From assembly GCA_012064415.1 (NCBI GenBank), contig SSNU01000039.1, positions 252,108 through 316,107 of the forward strand: a DNA stretch of 64,000 nt, given 5' to 3'. A program made the position numbers and the translations under genes. Positions 35,701 to 48,200 of the stretch are shown piece by piece (the stretch's first letter is position 1; each line of letters opens with the position of its first letter). The notes beneath the pieces are model-generated. The model saw only the letters and a program-made list of their open reading frames with translations, was not told where the DNA came from and did no database searches. The stretch is from Gyrodactylus bullatarudis (Eukaryota > Platyhelminthes > Monogenea > Gyrodactylidea > Gyrodactylidae).

Positions 35701-38700
35701 CCCAAAATTGACTTTCGAAATGTTAAGGAGTATTTATTCACAGAAATAACCTTTTAATACTACTGTGAGCACTTACAAGCTAAGGCTTAGTAAAAGTAGA
35801 TTTAATCGGAATATTTTCACCAACCTTTTTCCAAAGCCTCTTTCAGACATCTTGGTACTGAGATAGTCAAGTACCTTCTTCAGTGGATGAGACGCTTGTA
35901 ACATGAACTCTCTTCAATTTTATCTATTAGATATACTAAAACCAAGGTCCAAAGTTAAGGAGACAATTTCTCCAGGAAGTAGAAGTAGAAGGGTTGCAGG
36001 GAGACCGCATGAGAGTAATAATTTACATTTATCTCTATTAATATAGAGCCCGATGAACTCAAGGGAATCTTTCACCTTGAGAAAGAACTTTAGATCGTCT
36101 GTGAATTTAAGGACAACACTGTCTATGTTCTCCGGGAGCTGAATATCAGCGAAGCAAATGTTAAAGATAATAGGGCTAATAGACGAACCTCGAAGAAATT
36201 CCCGAATTTATTGGTTTAACCATACTACTGGTGGAGTTGAAGGAAACATATTGTTTCCTATTAGTTAATAAGTTTATCCTTAATATAAGAGAATTTCAAT
36301 TTATCGAATGCCTTTGATAGATCGATGAAATGAACTATTAAATAATTATTAGGTTTTTTCTTAAGGGGAGTTATATAATTCATAAATTCAATCATATAGG
36401 TAGTGTTTTTCCCAGTCAAGAACCCATATTGAGTTTTATCTGGGAAAGGATTTGGCAATGCTTTTGAAATTTCATTTGTTAAGAAGCGGTCCAGTATGGA
36501 AAGAAATATATTTAAAGATGAGATTAGCCTTGGATCGGAGAAATTAGAGTACACTAAACTCTCTAAAAAATGTATGACTGGAAAACCCGACGCACAAAAT
36601 AAAATTATCAGAATTATATTTCTGGATGAGATTTACGGAGGTGTAACAGTTTTTCATTCTGCATCTAATGGTATTATTTTTATGCTTCTATGAGAAGAAA
36701 AAATTATTCTTATTATTACTTGAGCTAAGGTTCTGGAAAAAGGTTGAGGAGAAAGTGCTATAAACTTTTAGTGTAAATTCAAAATTTCATCAAATTTAAC
36801 CACAAATTAATCCATCTTCGGCCCTAAAATCTCTCAAATAAATCTATTATATTCTAATTATAATACTCATGAGTAAACCATTGATTTTATTTTGTGCGTC
36901 GGGTTTCCCAATCATACATTTTTTAGAGAGTTTAGTGTATTTTGGAATAGGCGTTATTTTGACAATAAGCCACTCGTTTGGAATTCCCCGTGTGTTCCAT
37001 TAGTTTGAAAATGCTATCATACCTGAAAACATCTCAGTGATGTTTATTAATCCTACACTGAAAAGATCTACCCGTCTGTCCTACGTACTTCTTACCACAA
37101 GAATAATCAATTATTAAAAACTACTCTTTTGGTTTAAAAAGAATGAGGATTGAGTTCATTGTAATACATTTTTAGACCTTATAACTCTGAACCATGATGA
37201 CATAGCAGAGAAAATTTATAGTTTTAAATGATTTCCAGGATAACTGGTTCAAATAAGTACATTTGAATACTTTTTGAGGTTCTACTTGTTATCCTACTTA
37301 TCCTCAAGTAGCATAATATGTATAATTAAATGGAAAACAATAATCAAGATTACAGTCAATTTCATACATGATGACTCGGGTCAAGTTAAATTTGTGACGG
37401 CAAAGGTTTTTTATACCTCTCTGCCTCAAAAATAATAACCAATGAGAGTGAAGTATGGATTAACCAATAATAATCAAGATTGAAAACAAAAAACTTTATT
37501 CGTAATCGTCTAAAACTTGGCAATTATGGACTAATTTTTGAGGCCTTATCATACTCAAAATATGAACGTATAATGTACATATAATAAACAATGTATTATA
37601 TTATACATTATAGATGGCTATGTTGCATGAGGTAACTTTAGTATAAAACTATCTGTTCTTAGTGCTTTACACTCCCCCCCCTCGGCTATTCTTCAGTTCA
37701 ACCTGATTCTACTTTAATAATTCTCTTTTACTGATTTTGAGTTGATGTCAAAATTTTTTCAATCTCTGAGCTGGAAATTCTTATCGATTTAAATAGGGAG
37801 GTGTTGAATCAAAATTGGACGAGGAAACCGTTTTTGAAGGACCTTGGATTCTAACAAAATTTCCCTCTATAGAATAGAATCAGACTCAGCTAAAGGATGG
37901 CCGTTTTACTGCTTTCTAAAATACATTTATATCAAAAATAAAGAATATTCGAATAACGCTTTGTCTCCGATTCCCTAATCTTTCAGCTCACTGCATGCCA
38001 TTGTAATATTTCTCTATAGAATAGAAACATTTCCCATTATTTAATTATGGATTGTGATTGCAAAACATGAAAATTTTCATCGGTATAAAAAATCATCTTT
38101 CTAGTGATGAATCTTTCTAGAATCCATTGTTTCCGAGTTTGAAATCATCTCATATCTCATTGGGAAACAAAAAGGCTTTGAAGCTAAAATTACTCTAATG
38201 GCTAATTAGGCTTCCCCCTAACCCAGATGAAGCTTTCTTCTCAATTAGACAGAAAAATTTATTTTTTTTCTATAAACTCATCTTTTTCTCCAGTAAAAAC
38301 GATATCGAATTGATGCCGGTCGAGGATGATTTCATGATGACGCAAAAGAAAGATGTCAATTGTGCCGGTGACATACCCCAACACAAGGATGTAGAGACTG
38401 TTGCTATCAAAACACCCCAACAGAAACGAGAATATCGTCTTTTTGTTACACTTTTGGTTGTCTACATTCTGAGCAAATTGTTTGGCGATATTGGCGACGT
38501 TGGACTTTCATTTGTCTCGCCAAACTTTGCCTATGAAATGAAGTTTACCGATAAACAAGTGAGTTACTTAAAAGACAAAATTCCCAATGAAATCCGGTTG
38601 CCTAAATCATCAAGACTTGTTAACGAAACCCCTTTTTGTAAATGAAGTTATTTCTGATTGATTTCACTCAATAGATATCATCTAAAAAATAGCTCACTTT

Positions 38701-41700
38701 CCAAGTCAATCATACGATAAATTAAGTGTGAAAACATCTTGATATCAATTCGATTAGTTTTGAAAATTGTGTTCCAAGGCTGTACAAGTATACTTGATTA
38801 ATTCTATACTTTTATTTTCTTATTATCTAAAGCAGCATTTTGAGTAAATATTGTAAATGACCTGACTTAGTATTTCTTAGAAATCAAAATTATCAGAGTA
38901 ATATAACTCTGATAAAATACACTCATCACTTGAAGGAAGATAGATATCAAGATGTCGTATTCTTATAAACCTAATTGACATGAAAATGAGAAATTGCTAT
39001 TTTTACAAAAAACTCGATATTTTTCTCCGGATTCACAGAAAAAAAGACAAAGAATTCTAATAAACCTGCAGATGTTCACTTAAGTTCGTTATTACTGTGG
39101 GAAATCGAACCATTTAAATTTTTCGATTATCCAAAATCTGGAAGTTTAACTTTTTCACTGAAACAGTAAGATCTTTGCTATCTCTATGGCCACATTCGAA
39201 TTCTTTGTCTAATGTTGACCCCAAATATCATCACTTAACTGCTTCGAATCATCAAACTCAATAAAAAAATTTAGTTCAAAAGTTGAAAAAGTGGAAATTT
39301 GGTGCATTTTCGAAACTCGAAAAACGACCTAATTTTGGTCAGATTGAATTTTTTTTGGATCCACATCTTATTAGCTCATTCCGTTAAAGAATTCAAAAAC
39401 TTATTTATTTTTTGTGAATCCGGAGAAAAATATCGAGTTTTTTGTAGAGGTGGCAATTTCTCATCTTCATGTCAACTAGCTTTAGGTAGACCAATTCAAG
39501 TCAAAAAAACAACATCGTGTAGCACGCGAACAACGTTATAAAAAATCTTGTTAAAAATATTATTCATCTAAAACTTGATTGATTTTTTCAATCCTTGATT
39601 ATCCTATATTACCCTTTTTCTTTTTGAAAAAATGGCCATCTTTTCCCAACTTCTTCTTTTCGTCTCATGTTCGCGTTCTCGAGATTAAACTTTAGCCTCT
39701 TGTTCCATACAAAAAGTATAAACAAAACATCTTGACATAGAAGAATCGATTGTATTCTTTTGTGTTTGTATTCCAACCTGATGATATAAACACTCAACCT
39801 TCATAATTTCACAAAATATTTTTCTCTCTGATAACTTCACCATCTCTTGCTTTCAAATTGTCATTGGTTCTTACTATGCTGGTCTCAATATGTCAATATT
39901 CAATTTCTCTTTAAAATAAACCTTGAATAACACTGAAACCTTTCAAGATATATATGACCTCTGGTTCTCTCTTTATGATTTGTACACGTGAACAAAATGA
40001 AATTAAAAAAACAAACAGATAACTCTTTCTTTATAACTGATATTTCTCTAATTGTGATCTAACTGCATTGATAACAGGCCGTTTGTCATGAGAATTTTAT
40101 CGAAAAACTCATCGCTCATATTCTCTTGAAAGACATGGAGTTGAAGATTTGTGATATCTTCAAGAATATCGTTGTTAAACGAGAGACACAAAGTTTTTCT
40201 TTTGCGTCACAGCCATACATTTTTTTGGTGCTGAATAATTGTTGATCATACAGCAGAAAAATTTAATATTCAACATGTAGATCTCATAGGGATATTGGAA
40301 TTTGTGTTTTATTGAATTCTAGATACTATTTTTGTGCTAAAAAGTTTATAATAGAATGCATTACAATTCTTATTAAAAAATACTCACTTGACTTACAAAT
40401 CCTCTGAATAAGTCTTTCATTTGAAACTAAAAATATTCAGATTTCCTCGCATGAATTGTGAAAATTTAGGATAGCGGCAAAAAATACATCAAGTATAAGG
40501 ACTGCACTGTTTATTATTAAGTTTAGAATATTTATGATTCAAGGTCTGAATGAATCATTTCTTACACAACAGTCTGAAATGATTTTGTGAACGAAATTCG
40601 GCTAAATTAGAGAAATTTTGCCTCCCACCTCCTTATATTTTTATATGGGTAACCGACCGCAAAAGTTTTATCCAAATATCAATCAGCATATCAGATACTA
40701 TCTAAAAACCACCATTAGATGGCGAAAACACAACTTAAAAAAACACAATTTTTAATTGGGGAACATGGTTTCTCAGAAAGATTGGATAGCTGAAAAGTTT
40801 AGAGAATTGTTTACAGAGTATCTCAACTTTTTTATAATTGTAACGCGAGCTATTATAAACTTTTTAGGGCAAAAATCGTACCTAGAATTCAATAAAACAC
40901 AAATTCCAATATCCATATGAGATCTAAATGTTGAATATTGAAACTATATTTATCTTTTTCGGCCTCGCATGTGTTAGAGAATAAAGAAGGTGGTGTAAAA
41001 GTTGAATAAAACTCAAATAAGTGAAATAATTTTTCAGAAATTCGGATTTCTCCAATCGATCAATTTTAGGACGCAAAAGAAAACAAAAAAAGAAATTTGA
41101 AAAAAAGAGTTTATTGTAGCGCAAATATTCTTGAATACTACATTATAATAAATTAAATTTCTTGAAGAATGTCTAGAAATATACATACAGTTAAATCAAT
41201 CAATACTCTAAGAAAACTGCCAAAGATACCTTTCAAGATACAATTGTCAATAACCCAGTTGTAATATTCTTGATTTGAACTTACTCCGACCTTTTTTTTG
41301 GAGTCGAGAAAAGACCCCCTACTCCGTTACTAAAGTTAGGAAAAAGCTTCTTTTCGATAAAAATCAATTTCAGTGAAATAAGTTCGAATATATTTTGAAT
41401 CAGATCTATGTACGATCAACCAAGGATAGAGAATTCTTCAGTGAAAAGAACTCTTTCGTATGAATGTTGAAAGAATGAAAATCATTATTTTTGCTCAGAA
41501 AATTCAAGACATTTTTTACAGAAAACCTACTCAAAAGTATTATGATGATTTAGAAAGATAAATTTAAAATGGTAAGAGGGGAATTTTTGGTTCACTGTAT
41601 CAGAACATTTTTATGATTTAATAAATTTCATTCCAGCTCGATATGATGTTGGCTGTTAGTGGGGCATGTGATTTGGTTGCGAGATTAGTAACAGGATGGT

Positions 41701-44523
41701 TCTCAGATCGTTCCTTCATGATTGGCCATCGTGGGTATCTATTAACTGCTGTCTGGGCTGTTCAAGGAATAAATGGCTTTCTCTGGGCAGAACTCTCCGG
41801 TCAGGGATGGAATCCTGAGCATTTTGTGAGTTTGTACTAAACTTGCATCTCAGTGTTTGCTTTTGTTTGATTAACTAAGATTTCTTAACTTTTAAATTAG
41901 GCGCCATCATAAATAACTTGTCTATCAATATTCCTAAAAACAGGTGGACTGAAAGTTATTTTTTTTACAATCAACTCATTTTTTATCTTTTATTGTCACC
42001 GAATAGATCAGCCCTGAAATAGCTAATTTAGATTTCATTGAATGAATTGATACAAACCTTTTGATCGTTAAAGTCTATTTTCATCTCATCTTTTTAACTG
42101 ATATCTTATAACAGTCTTTTAACCTCTATCTCTTTCCCTAATTTTGGAATCTTTCATTTCAACCATAATAATAACATGCTAGAAATTTGAACATAAGCAG
42201 GTGATTCACGTAGATGTTTCAAAAACGTCCGAAAATCCACTTGAATACATAGTTTAGAAATATGTGAAAAAAATATATTTATAACCAAATGCGTATTTCT
42301 CAAAGGATCATTAGTGGTCTCTCTTTTAAAATGATAAAAGTTACCCTTAAAGTCCCAGAGAATTTTATTTCATGACTCGCATTCAATCTTTTGTCTATTC
42401 AATGGTTTGAGAATACACTGGTTACAAATCTTCAATTGTTTTAACGCAATTATTTTTGGTTCAGAAGTCATCGATCAAAAAATGATCCATTTTTTGATCC
42501 AATAACACCCTATCTTTGTACTTTTAGCAGATCGAGTTCAGGCGATTGCGTATTTGAATCCTACAGGTATGATTACTCGATAAAAGTTATCTTACTTTTT
42601 AGGGAAATTTACACTTGCAGTATCATTTTTTTCGTTTATTTCATTTACAGTATAATAGACCGATGTTTTTTACACTTACAGTGTCATTATTTATTTTATT
42701 TTCTTCATCAGTATCAAAAGATGAAATAATTCCAGAAACAGTATGATAGACCAATATATCCTTTCACTTTCAGTATCAATGACAATGAAAATTTACTGAC
42801 ACAGTATCATTTCACTTTTTTTTTCAAAATATTTTTCCAGTTTTAACTTGGATTTTTTTTTTTTTGCAATTTTAAAATCAAAAAATTTCGTAGAAAACTT
42901 TATGCATAATGAGAAATTCAAGCAGCAAAAAAACTTTTCGTAGTGGATCAATAAAGGAATATAATTTTTTTTAATCTACCAAATAAAAAATAGCTTCAAA
43001 TTTTATTGAGTTGGCTAGGCTAGAGTTAACTAATTTTAAAATTGCAAAATATTGCCAAGTTAAGATTGGAGAAATATTAGTAGTATGATAAATTTTTTGA
43101 AAAAAAACGTGAAATGATACTGTGTCAGTAAATTTTCATTTTCATTGATACTGAAAGTGAAAGGATGTATTGGTCTATTATACTGTTTCTGGAATTATTT
43201 CATCTTTTGATACTGATGAAGAAAATAAAATAAATAATGACACTGCAAGTGTAAAAAACATCGGTCTATTATACTGTAAATGAAATAAACGAAAAAAATG
43301 ATACTGAAAGTGTAAATTTCCCTACTTTTCATCTATGGAAGTAGGTTTTCAAAAAAACGTTTTAAACAAAAATTAATTTTTTGATAAAAATCAACTCTCT
43401 TTAAATTAGTATAGCGCGAGTTTGACGAATGATAAAGCCAAGATCTTTGCGTATTCCAGGAGATTAATAAATTTCCTATCGAATGGCTGGTAAACGAAGT
43501 ACTTTCTGAGGCTTGAATGAATAATAATGAGTTGCTAAAATGACGTGTGATAGATTTATCACTGTGGACTTTAAGGGTTAATTATTCGTTTAGTCTTTAG
43601 CTACCGTGGCCTATGTGAGCTTTTTCACCTTTTTCTCTTCCCTGTTGCTATTTATTGAAAAGTTTTTGGTGTTTTTTTCCGCTTACATAATATTCTAATT
43701 TCCATTTATGACTCTTATATTCTTCAAGTTATACTGTATTTCTTTGAAAATTGTAAATCATTATTTTTCCTTCAAACCCTAACTTTTATCATTTTCAAAG
43801 ATAGACCACTAATGATCTTTTGAGAAACGCGCATTTGGTTATAAATATATTTTCCTACATCTTTCTAAAATAACCAGGTGGTAACATTTTCACATGACGA
43901 TGAAAATTATCTTAATTTAAAGGTGTTAGAGGAATCAAACATCCTTTTTTAGGATCACCATTGAAAAAGAAAACCAATCTTTACTATCCTGAGAAATAAC
44001 GATTACTCTCACACCCTGAAATTAAGTCAGGCTTGGAAAAATCTGACCAATTTAAAATTTTTTCCTTCAAATTTTGTTTGTTAATGATAATCTCTTACTT
44101 TTGCAGAAACCCTACTTGAATAAGCCAGATAAGTATACTCTAGTGTTATTCTTTATCTGCTACGCTATCCATGGTATCTGCAGTGGATCGGCCATGACGC
44201 TCATGGTCACTGTCCTAACAGATTTTGTCGGCAATGAAAAATTCTTGATGAGTCTCTCCCTAATGATGGTCATTGTTGGCCTCTTCTATTCCCCGGGAAA
44301 CTTTCTCATTGGCATGGTGAAGGATGTTACCGACTCGTACGCTTGGTCTGTACGTCTCTGCAGTCTACTGTTGGTTATTGCTTCAGCTCTTTTATTCTTT
44401 GAGTTGCCGACCAGACTCATTTGCGGCGGAAAAGAGAGGTCAACAGACATCCTGGAAGAGGAGCACGATGGAGGAATTACACCGGAGAATTCAGCTTGGA
44501 ACGTCACCCCTACAAATGAGTGA
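32780..44523 (+). CDS. Monocarboxylate transporter-like (SLC16/MCT) major facilitator, 517 residues
   Basis: Eight exons: 32780-32828, 32887-33030, 33099-33242, 33755-34060, 35533-35572, 38294-38558, 41637-41825 and 44107-44523. Phases all close. The fold is 12 membrane spans in two halves around a hydrophilic loop (about residues 200-290). The second conserved MCT motif is clear: YFNVISITGSCFRKYVGLAN, then GLALTGVSIG. MFS loop motifs ERIGQR (spans 2-3) and GWFSDR (spans 8-9) are present. The usual first motif (DGGWGW before span 1) is only DKGMAWG, so the substrate may differ. Plasma-membrane transport of small organic acids is the family role; the actual substrate is unknown. Introns lengthen steadily from 58 bp to 3.1 kb and carry mobile DNA. 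AATAAA is at 44737. Confidence 0.9.
34438..34764. repeat. TTAA-type MITE (family B) in the transporter intron 4
   Basis: The left end AACCCCTTCATGTCGCATTG and the right end GGGACATAAAGGGTTAA are terminal inverted repeats. The right end is flanked by TTAA. Internal sequence matches 20950-21110 and, at the left, 47579-47650. No coding capacity. Confidence 0.7.
35340..35460 (+). mobile_element. Penelope-like element scrap
   Basis: The sequence around TTTTGTACAAAAACCTTG and ATAACAGCATAGATTTATGAG is a degraded copy of the C-terminal coding part of the Penelope fragment at 61980-62120. Stops and frameshifts are present. Confidence 0.6.
35985..37010 (-). mobile_element. Non-LTR retrotransposon reverse transcriptase fragment, split by a MITE
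   Basis: On the minus strand the pieces follow reverse-transcriptase order: IPNEWLIVKITPIPK (36990-36940), then after a 386-bp insertion FSDPRLISSLNIF, KTQYGFLTGKNTTYMIEF and VHFIDLSKAFDKL (36550-36261). Next, in another frame, come GSSISPIIFNICFADIQL and VVLKFTDDLKFFL with the catalytic D-D pair (36215-36080). A stop and a frame change separate these parts, so it is inactive. Order and motifs fit LINE-type (non-LTR) RT rather than the Penelope RT nearby. It sits antisense in the transporter's intron 5. Confidence 0.85.
36552..36937. mobile_element. mariner/Tc1-like MITE inserted in the RT fragment
   Basis: Terminal inverted repeats of about 55 bp: CACTAAACTCTCTAAAAAAT on the left, reverse complement ATTTTTTAGAGAGTTTAGTG on the right. 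The dinucleotide TA flanks both ends (36550-36551, 36938-36939), the target duplication of the Tc1/mariner class. Removing it rejoins the two halves of the reverse-transcriptase motif series, which independently confirms both boundaries. No transposase gene inside. Confidence 0.85.
38970..39485. repeat. Foldback element in transporter intron 6
   Basis: The left end AATTGACATGAAAATGAGAA is mirrored by TTCTCATCTTCATGTCAACT at the right, with an inner pair around GATATTTTTCTCCGGATTCACA / GTGAATCCGGAGAAAAATATC. Closest relative is the copy in the FN3 intron. Confidence 0.8.
40265..40939. repeat. Foldback element, 90-bp arms, transporter intron 6
   Basis: Arms 40265-40354 and 40850-40939 are reverse complements: AATATTCAACATGTAGATCT...TTTGTGTTTTATTGAATTC and their mirror. 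The roughly 500-bp centre shows no gene and is unrelated to family A. Confidence 0.8.
42250..43880. repeat. Nested foldback element with iterated CAGTAT motif, transporter intron 7
   Basis: An outer inverted pair (AACCAAATGCGTATTTCTCA and its mirror at about 43830) encloses an inner pair, 42600-42815 and 43109-43325, about 216 bp per arm and nearly identical. Within each inner arm the motif CAGTAT or CAGTGT recurs about seven times, often as CAGTATCAT or CAGTATNATAGACC. The outer sequence recurs in part at 59340-59420. No coding capacity. Confidence 0.85.
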
Positions 44524-45272
44524 TACGACCCTCAAGCCATTCAAAACACACATCACGTTATTTTTCCGTTTATATAATTTTTCATGTTACGCGCGCTTGG
44601 CTATTCTTTTGATAGGATCCACTGTATCAAATACTCTTCTATAGGTTTTAAATCCCAAGCCTAATTGTATTTATTTTCTATCCGTATAATCCTAGTATTA
44701 TAATTATACAGAAAAAGAAGAAATCATCATGTGTATAATAAAACCAGTCACAGCTCTCCCTTTTTTGTATTCAGAGACCAGAAAGGATCACGAAAAGCGT
44801 TGATATTAATAAAAAAAATATTATTGTATTATTCAAATTGACTATATGTTTTCCAATCCCATGAGAACTACCAACTATATCTAAGTGAACCATCAACTCT
44901 CTTTTTAAATGATTTTTCAGTGCGATATGACTACCAGGAACCCGAATAATCATTGTAAGAAGAATTAGTCGTTCATTGAATTAGCTAATCAGAATTGAGC
45001 ATTACTAAGTACAATTCGTCTTGCAATTCGTCAGTCAATTTCTCAATTTTTCAACATTTAATCTCAACTTTGTCATCGACATTAAATGTTTAAAAGGAAT
45101 ACATATATACGGCATCAACATTAGACAGAGAATTCGAAATATTGTACCGAATCGATAAAAATTTTGAACAACTAGTTTTCGCAATTCTTCAATGGCTCAG
45201 TGTTGCTCAACATTTTTTGGGATTGTACGAAAATTAGAGTAAAAAAAATCCTTTTTTATCAGGTTATGAAAG
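44524..45272. other. Intergenic region between convergent genes
   Basis: Holds the transporter 3' untranslated region (AATAAA at 44737). 45110-45170 contains scraps resembling the foldback families. No gene was seen. Confidence 0.45.
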
Positions 45273-48200
45273 TTAAATAACCAAGTATTTATTCAGAATA
45301 AATGATGCTGATTTTTCCGAGTTAATGAACAAATATAAATGATAGAGATTGTAGGCGGCTAATAAACGTATATCGAGAATGTGCTTTTCCTCTTCTGTCT
45401 GGCCGACAGGCTCTGTCTCAAGGACTTTGAGGTAGAAGTGTATGGCCAAATCGTTTAGGACTAGAAAAAAAGGCAAATACTCCATTAGTTTAATCCTAAT
45501 CAATGGTCAACTGAAATACTCACGAATTTGATGACAGGCCCGGGCCATGTTGAAATACACCTCAGGACATGGTCCACGTTTCTTTGAGTATTCATTGAGA
45601 AAGCCGAACGCCTAGAAAAAGATTATTTAAGCATTTCTCAGCCAATCAAAACCAGGAAAAAGTCTAAAAGGAAAGAACTAGAAAGTTTCCCGATAAAATT
45701 GGAACTTAATTTTAAAAGATTGTAAAAATGATTTTTATTCCCAATTAAATGGTATTATTGATTGAGAAAAAAAATTGATTTATGGTTATTGGTAAGGGAG
45801 AGACAAATAATTTTTTACTCAAGTATAAGCCAGCAATAGAGATCAAATTCGGTTAAATTCAAAACATGCTTCATTTCCACTGTTTACAATTGGTCCAGAG
45901 AGTAAAATTCATCAATTGAATATTGATCTGTAGACGAGAAAGTAGACTAAATGAAAAAAAACAAAAACTGTCATGAGTATAAATGGGAGGGGGGATTTCG
46001 ATAGGATTTCTGTTGGATGGCAAATTTATTGCAGTAACCATGGCATTGTTTTCATTCTTTAGTTAAGAATGAATTGAGGTTAGTTTTAAAGACTGAAAAA
46101 CTTTTTTTCATCGATTACTGAATGAATTTCTGGCTGGTAAATTTTTCAATTCAACAGCCTAGAAAAGCTCAATGGGTTGAATGAGTTACAAGGATGAAAC
46201 GAGCTAGAATTATTCAAACCCTTGTACATTTTTACTGGATAATGCGTGATAACTCGTTAATGCTGATTCAATTGGTAAAGAGTAATTGTATTTTTTTAAT
46301 TAGAGATTTAAAATTCCCAGTAATAATAAGAAAGGGCCTAAAGAAAGTCTCAAAAAGCGTATTTAGCTGGTCAAAGACAAGATTGATTGCAACAAAATAT
46401 ATCACTTATACGTTTTGTAAATAGACATGGACCAATTGTGAAAAAGATCTAATTTAAACAGTTAGTAGGGAGATCATTTTTTCGAATTTAATGAAAATAC
46501 TTTATCAGATTACTTTATCAGAGATTTTTTCAATATTCCTATTACTACTTCATAATTCATAATTTGAATATCATAACTCACCTGAACTATATACGGATGT
46601 CGAGAGACAATATGTTTATGTAGGGAAAGGTTGAGGTAACATGAACCCAAAGCAAGACTGATGTAGGCATTGTCGGGATACCGATTTCTAAGAGTTGCCA
46701 AACTAACTGAAATTAAGATTGTGTTATTTTAGAGAATGGACACATCTTCTGATGGACGGATAAAATATTCTAGATCTCATTACTACTATGAGAAAATCAG
46801 TGCTTTCTCAATTGTACAGACTATTCGTTCTAGTGGGTATCAATAACACAGTATCATTTCACGTTATTTTTTCAAGAAAAATTTCATCATTTTTCCAATT
46901 TAAATATTTTGTAATTTCAGTATTACCAACTCAAAAATATTTGGAGCTGTTTTTTATTTTAGAGATTTTTCTGATTGAATCTTTACGTTATTATAAAAGT
47001 TTTTTATGGCCTAATAGTTCTATAAACATTTTCAAGTAGAAACTATCGTTACAAAAATTACAAAATATTAGTAGAAGGAGAAAGAAACTGAGTCAGTCGA
47101 TTTTTATCTATCTATATCAACTATCTTGAAAATAGGGTTTGATGAGAAAAATTTTTGTTCTTCAGTTCATAGAAACTCGGCCAGTCTAGTACTTTTTTGA
47201 GGTCCTAATGATACTACATTTGAAATTAGTATAAAAACCTATGAGATGGCACTTACTTATGGCATAACGAATGCTACCTCTATGTATGGAATCGTTGTTG
47301 AGAAGGATGGCCAATGCGAGATTTTCAGACTTTTGACGTTTATCATAGATTCTTGAAAAGTACTTGGCGTATTTACTGCCCCGGTGAACTTGGATACTGT
47401 AGTTAATGACGTTCCAGAATTGATTATAATCACGCCACTGTGGAAAATGATGCAGTTAGAGATTATGAAATCTATTCAAATCAACACTTTTGGCAGAAGA
47501 CCTTGAATTTTTATGCAATAGGCAAAATTACTAATAGTGCAAAAAACTGTATGACTCATGATTAACTGGATTTTTACTTTAACCCATGTTCATGTCCCAT
47601 AGTTCCGTCAGTGGAACACTACACTTTCTTGAGTGATAATTTTAACTACAACCTGTTTAGTCGTACAGTTAACTTGATCTTTGATTTACAAGTGACATGA
47701 AGGGTTAACAATGACAGAGTAAGAGAATGAAATGATTAACAAAGACTCGATAACTTTTTTAGCCTTAACAAACCAATGAAAACAGTGTAAAAACTATAGA
47801 GAGGTTCTCCAGTTTTAGATTCTCACAACGTGAAGAAGGAAAAAAGGGGGTCTGATAAACAATGACTCAGTTAAAAAGAGTATGACGTAGTTGTTTGCTT
47901 TGGTAAATAGAGGGGTCTCTCTCAATTGTGAAAACGACTTTTCGTATAGATTTTCCAAAAAAATTGAAATGAGTTGAAAAAATTAGAAATGGGGTTTAAG
48001 CTCGGTTAAAACTGTCACCAGGCAATATTTTGGAATGGAAATTACGCAGTGAACTCTGTTGTTTCAAGAGATATGAATTGGAAAATTATTCTGGTAATAG
48101 AAGGATAGACATAGGTGACATGTTCGAATTTTCAACACATTTGAACTTGAAATAAGAGAGATAGAAGCACTTAAAGTGGATAGACTTGGGGAGAAAAAAA

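Noticed and set aside
36496..36693. Plus-strand frame overlapping the MITE
   Set aside because: Shadow of the MITE terminus and the antisense RT fragment.
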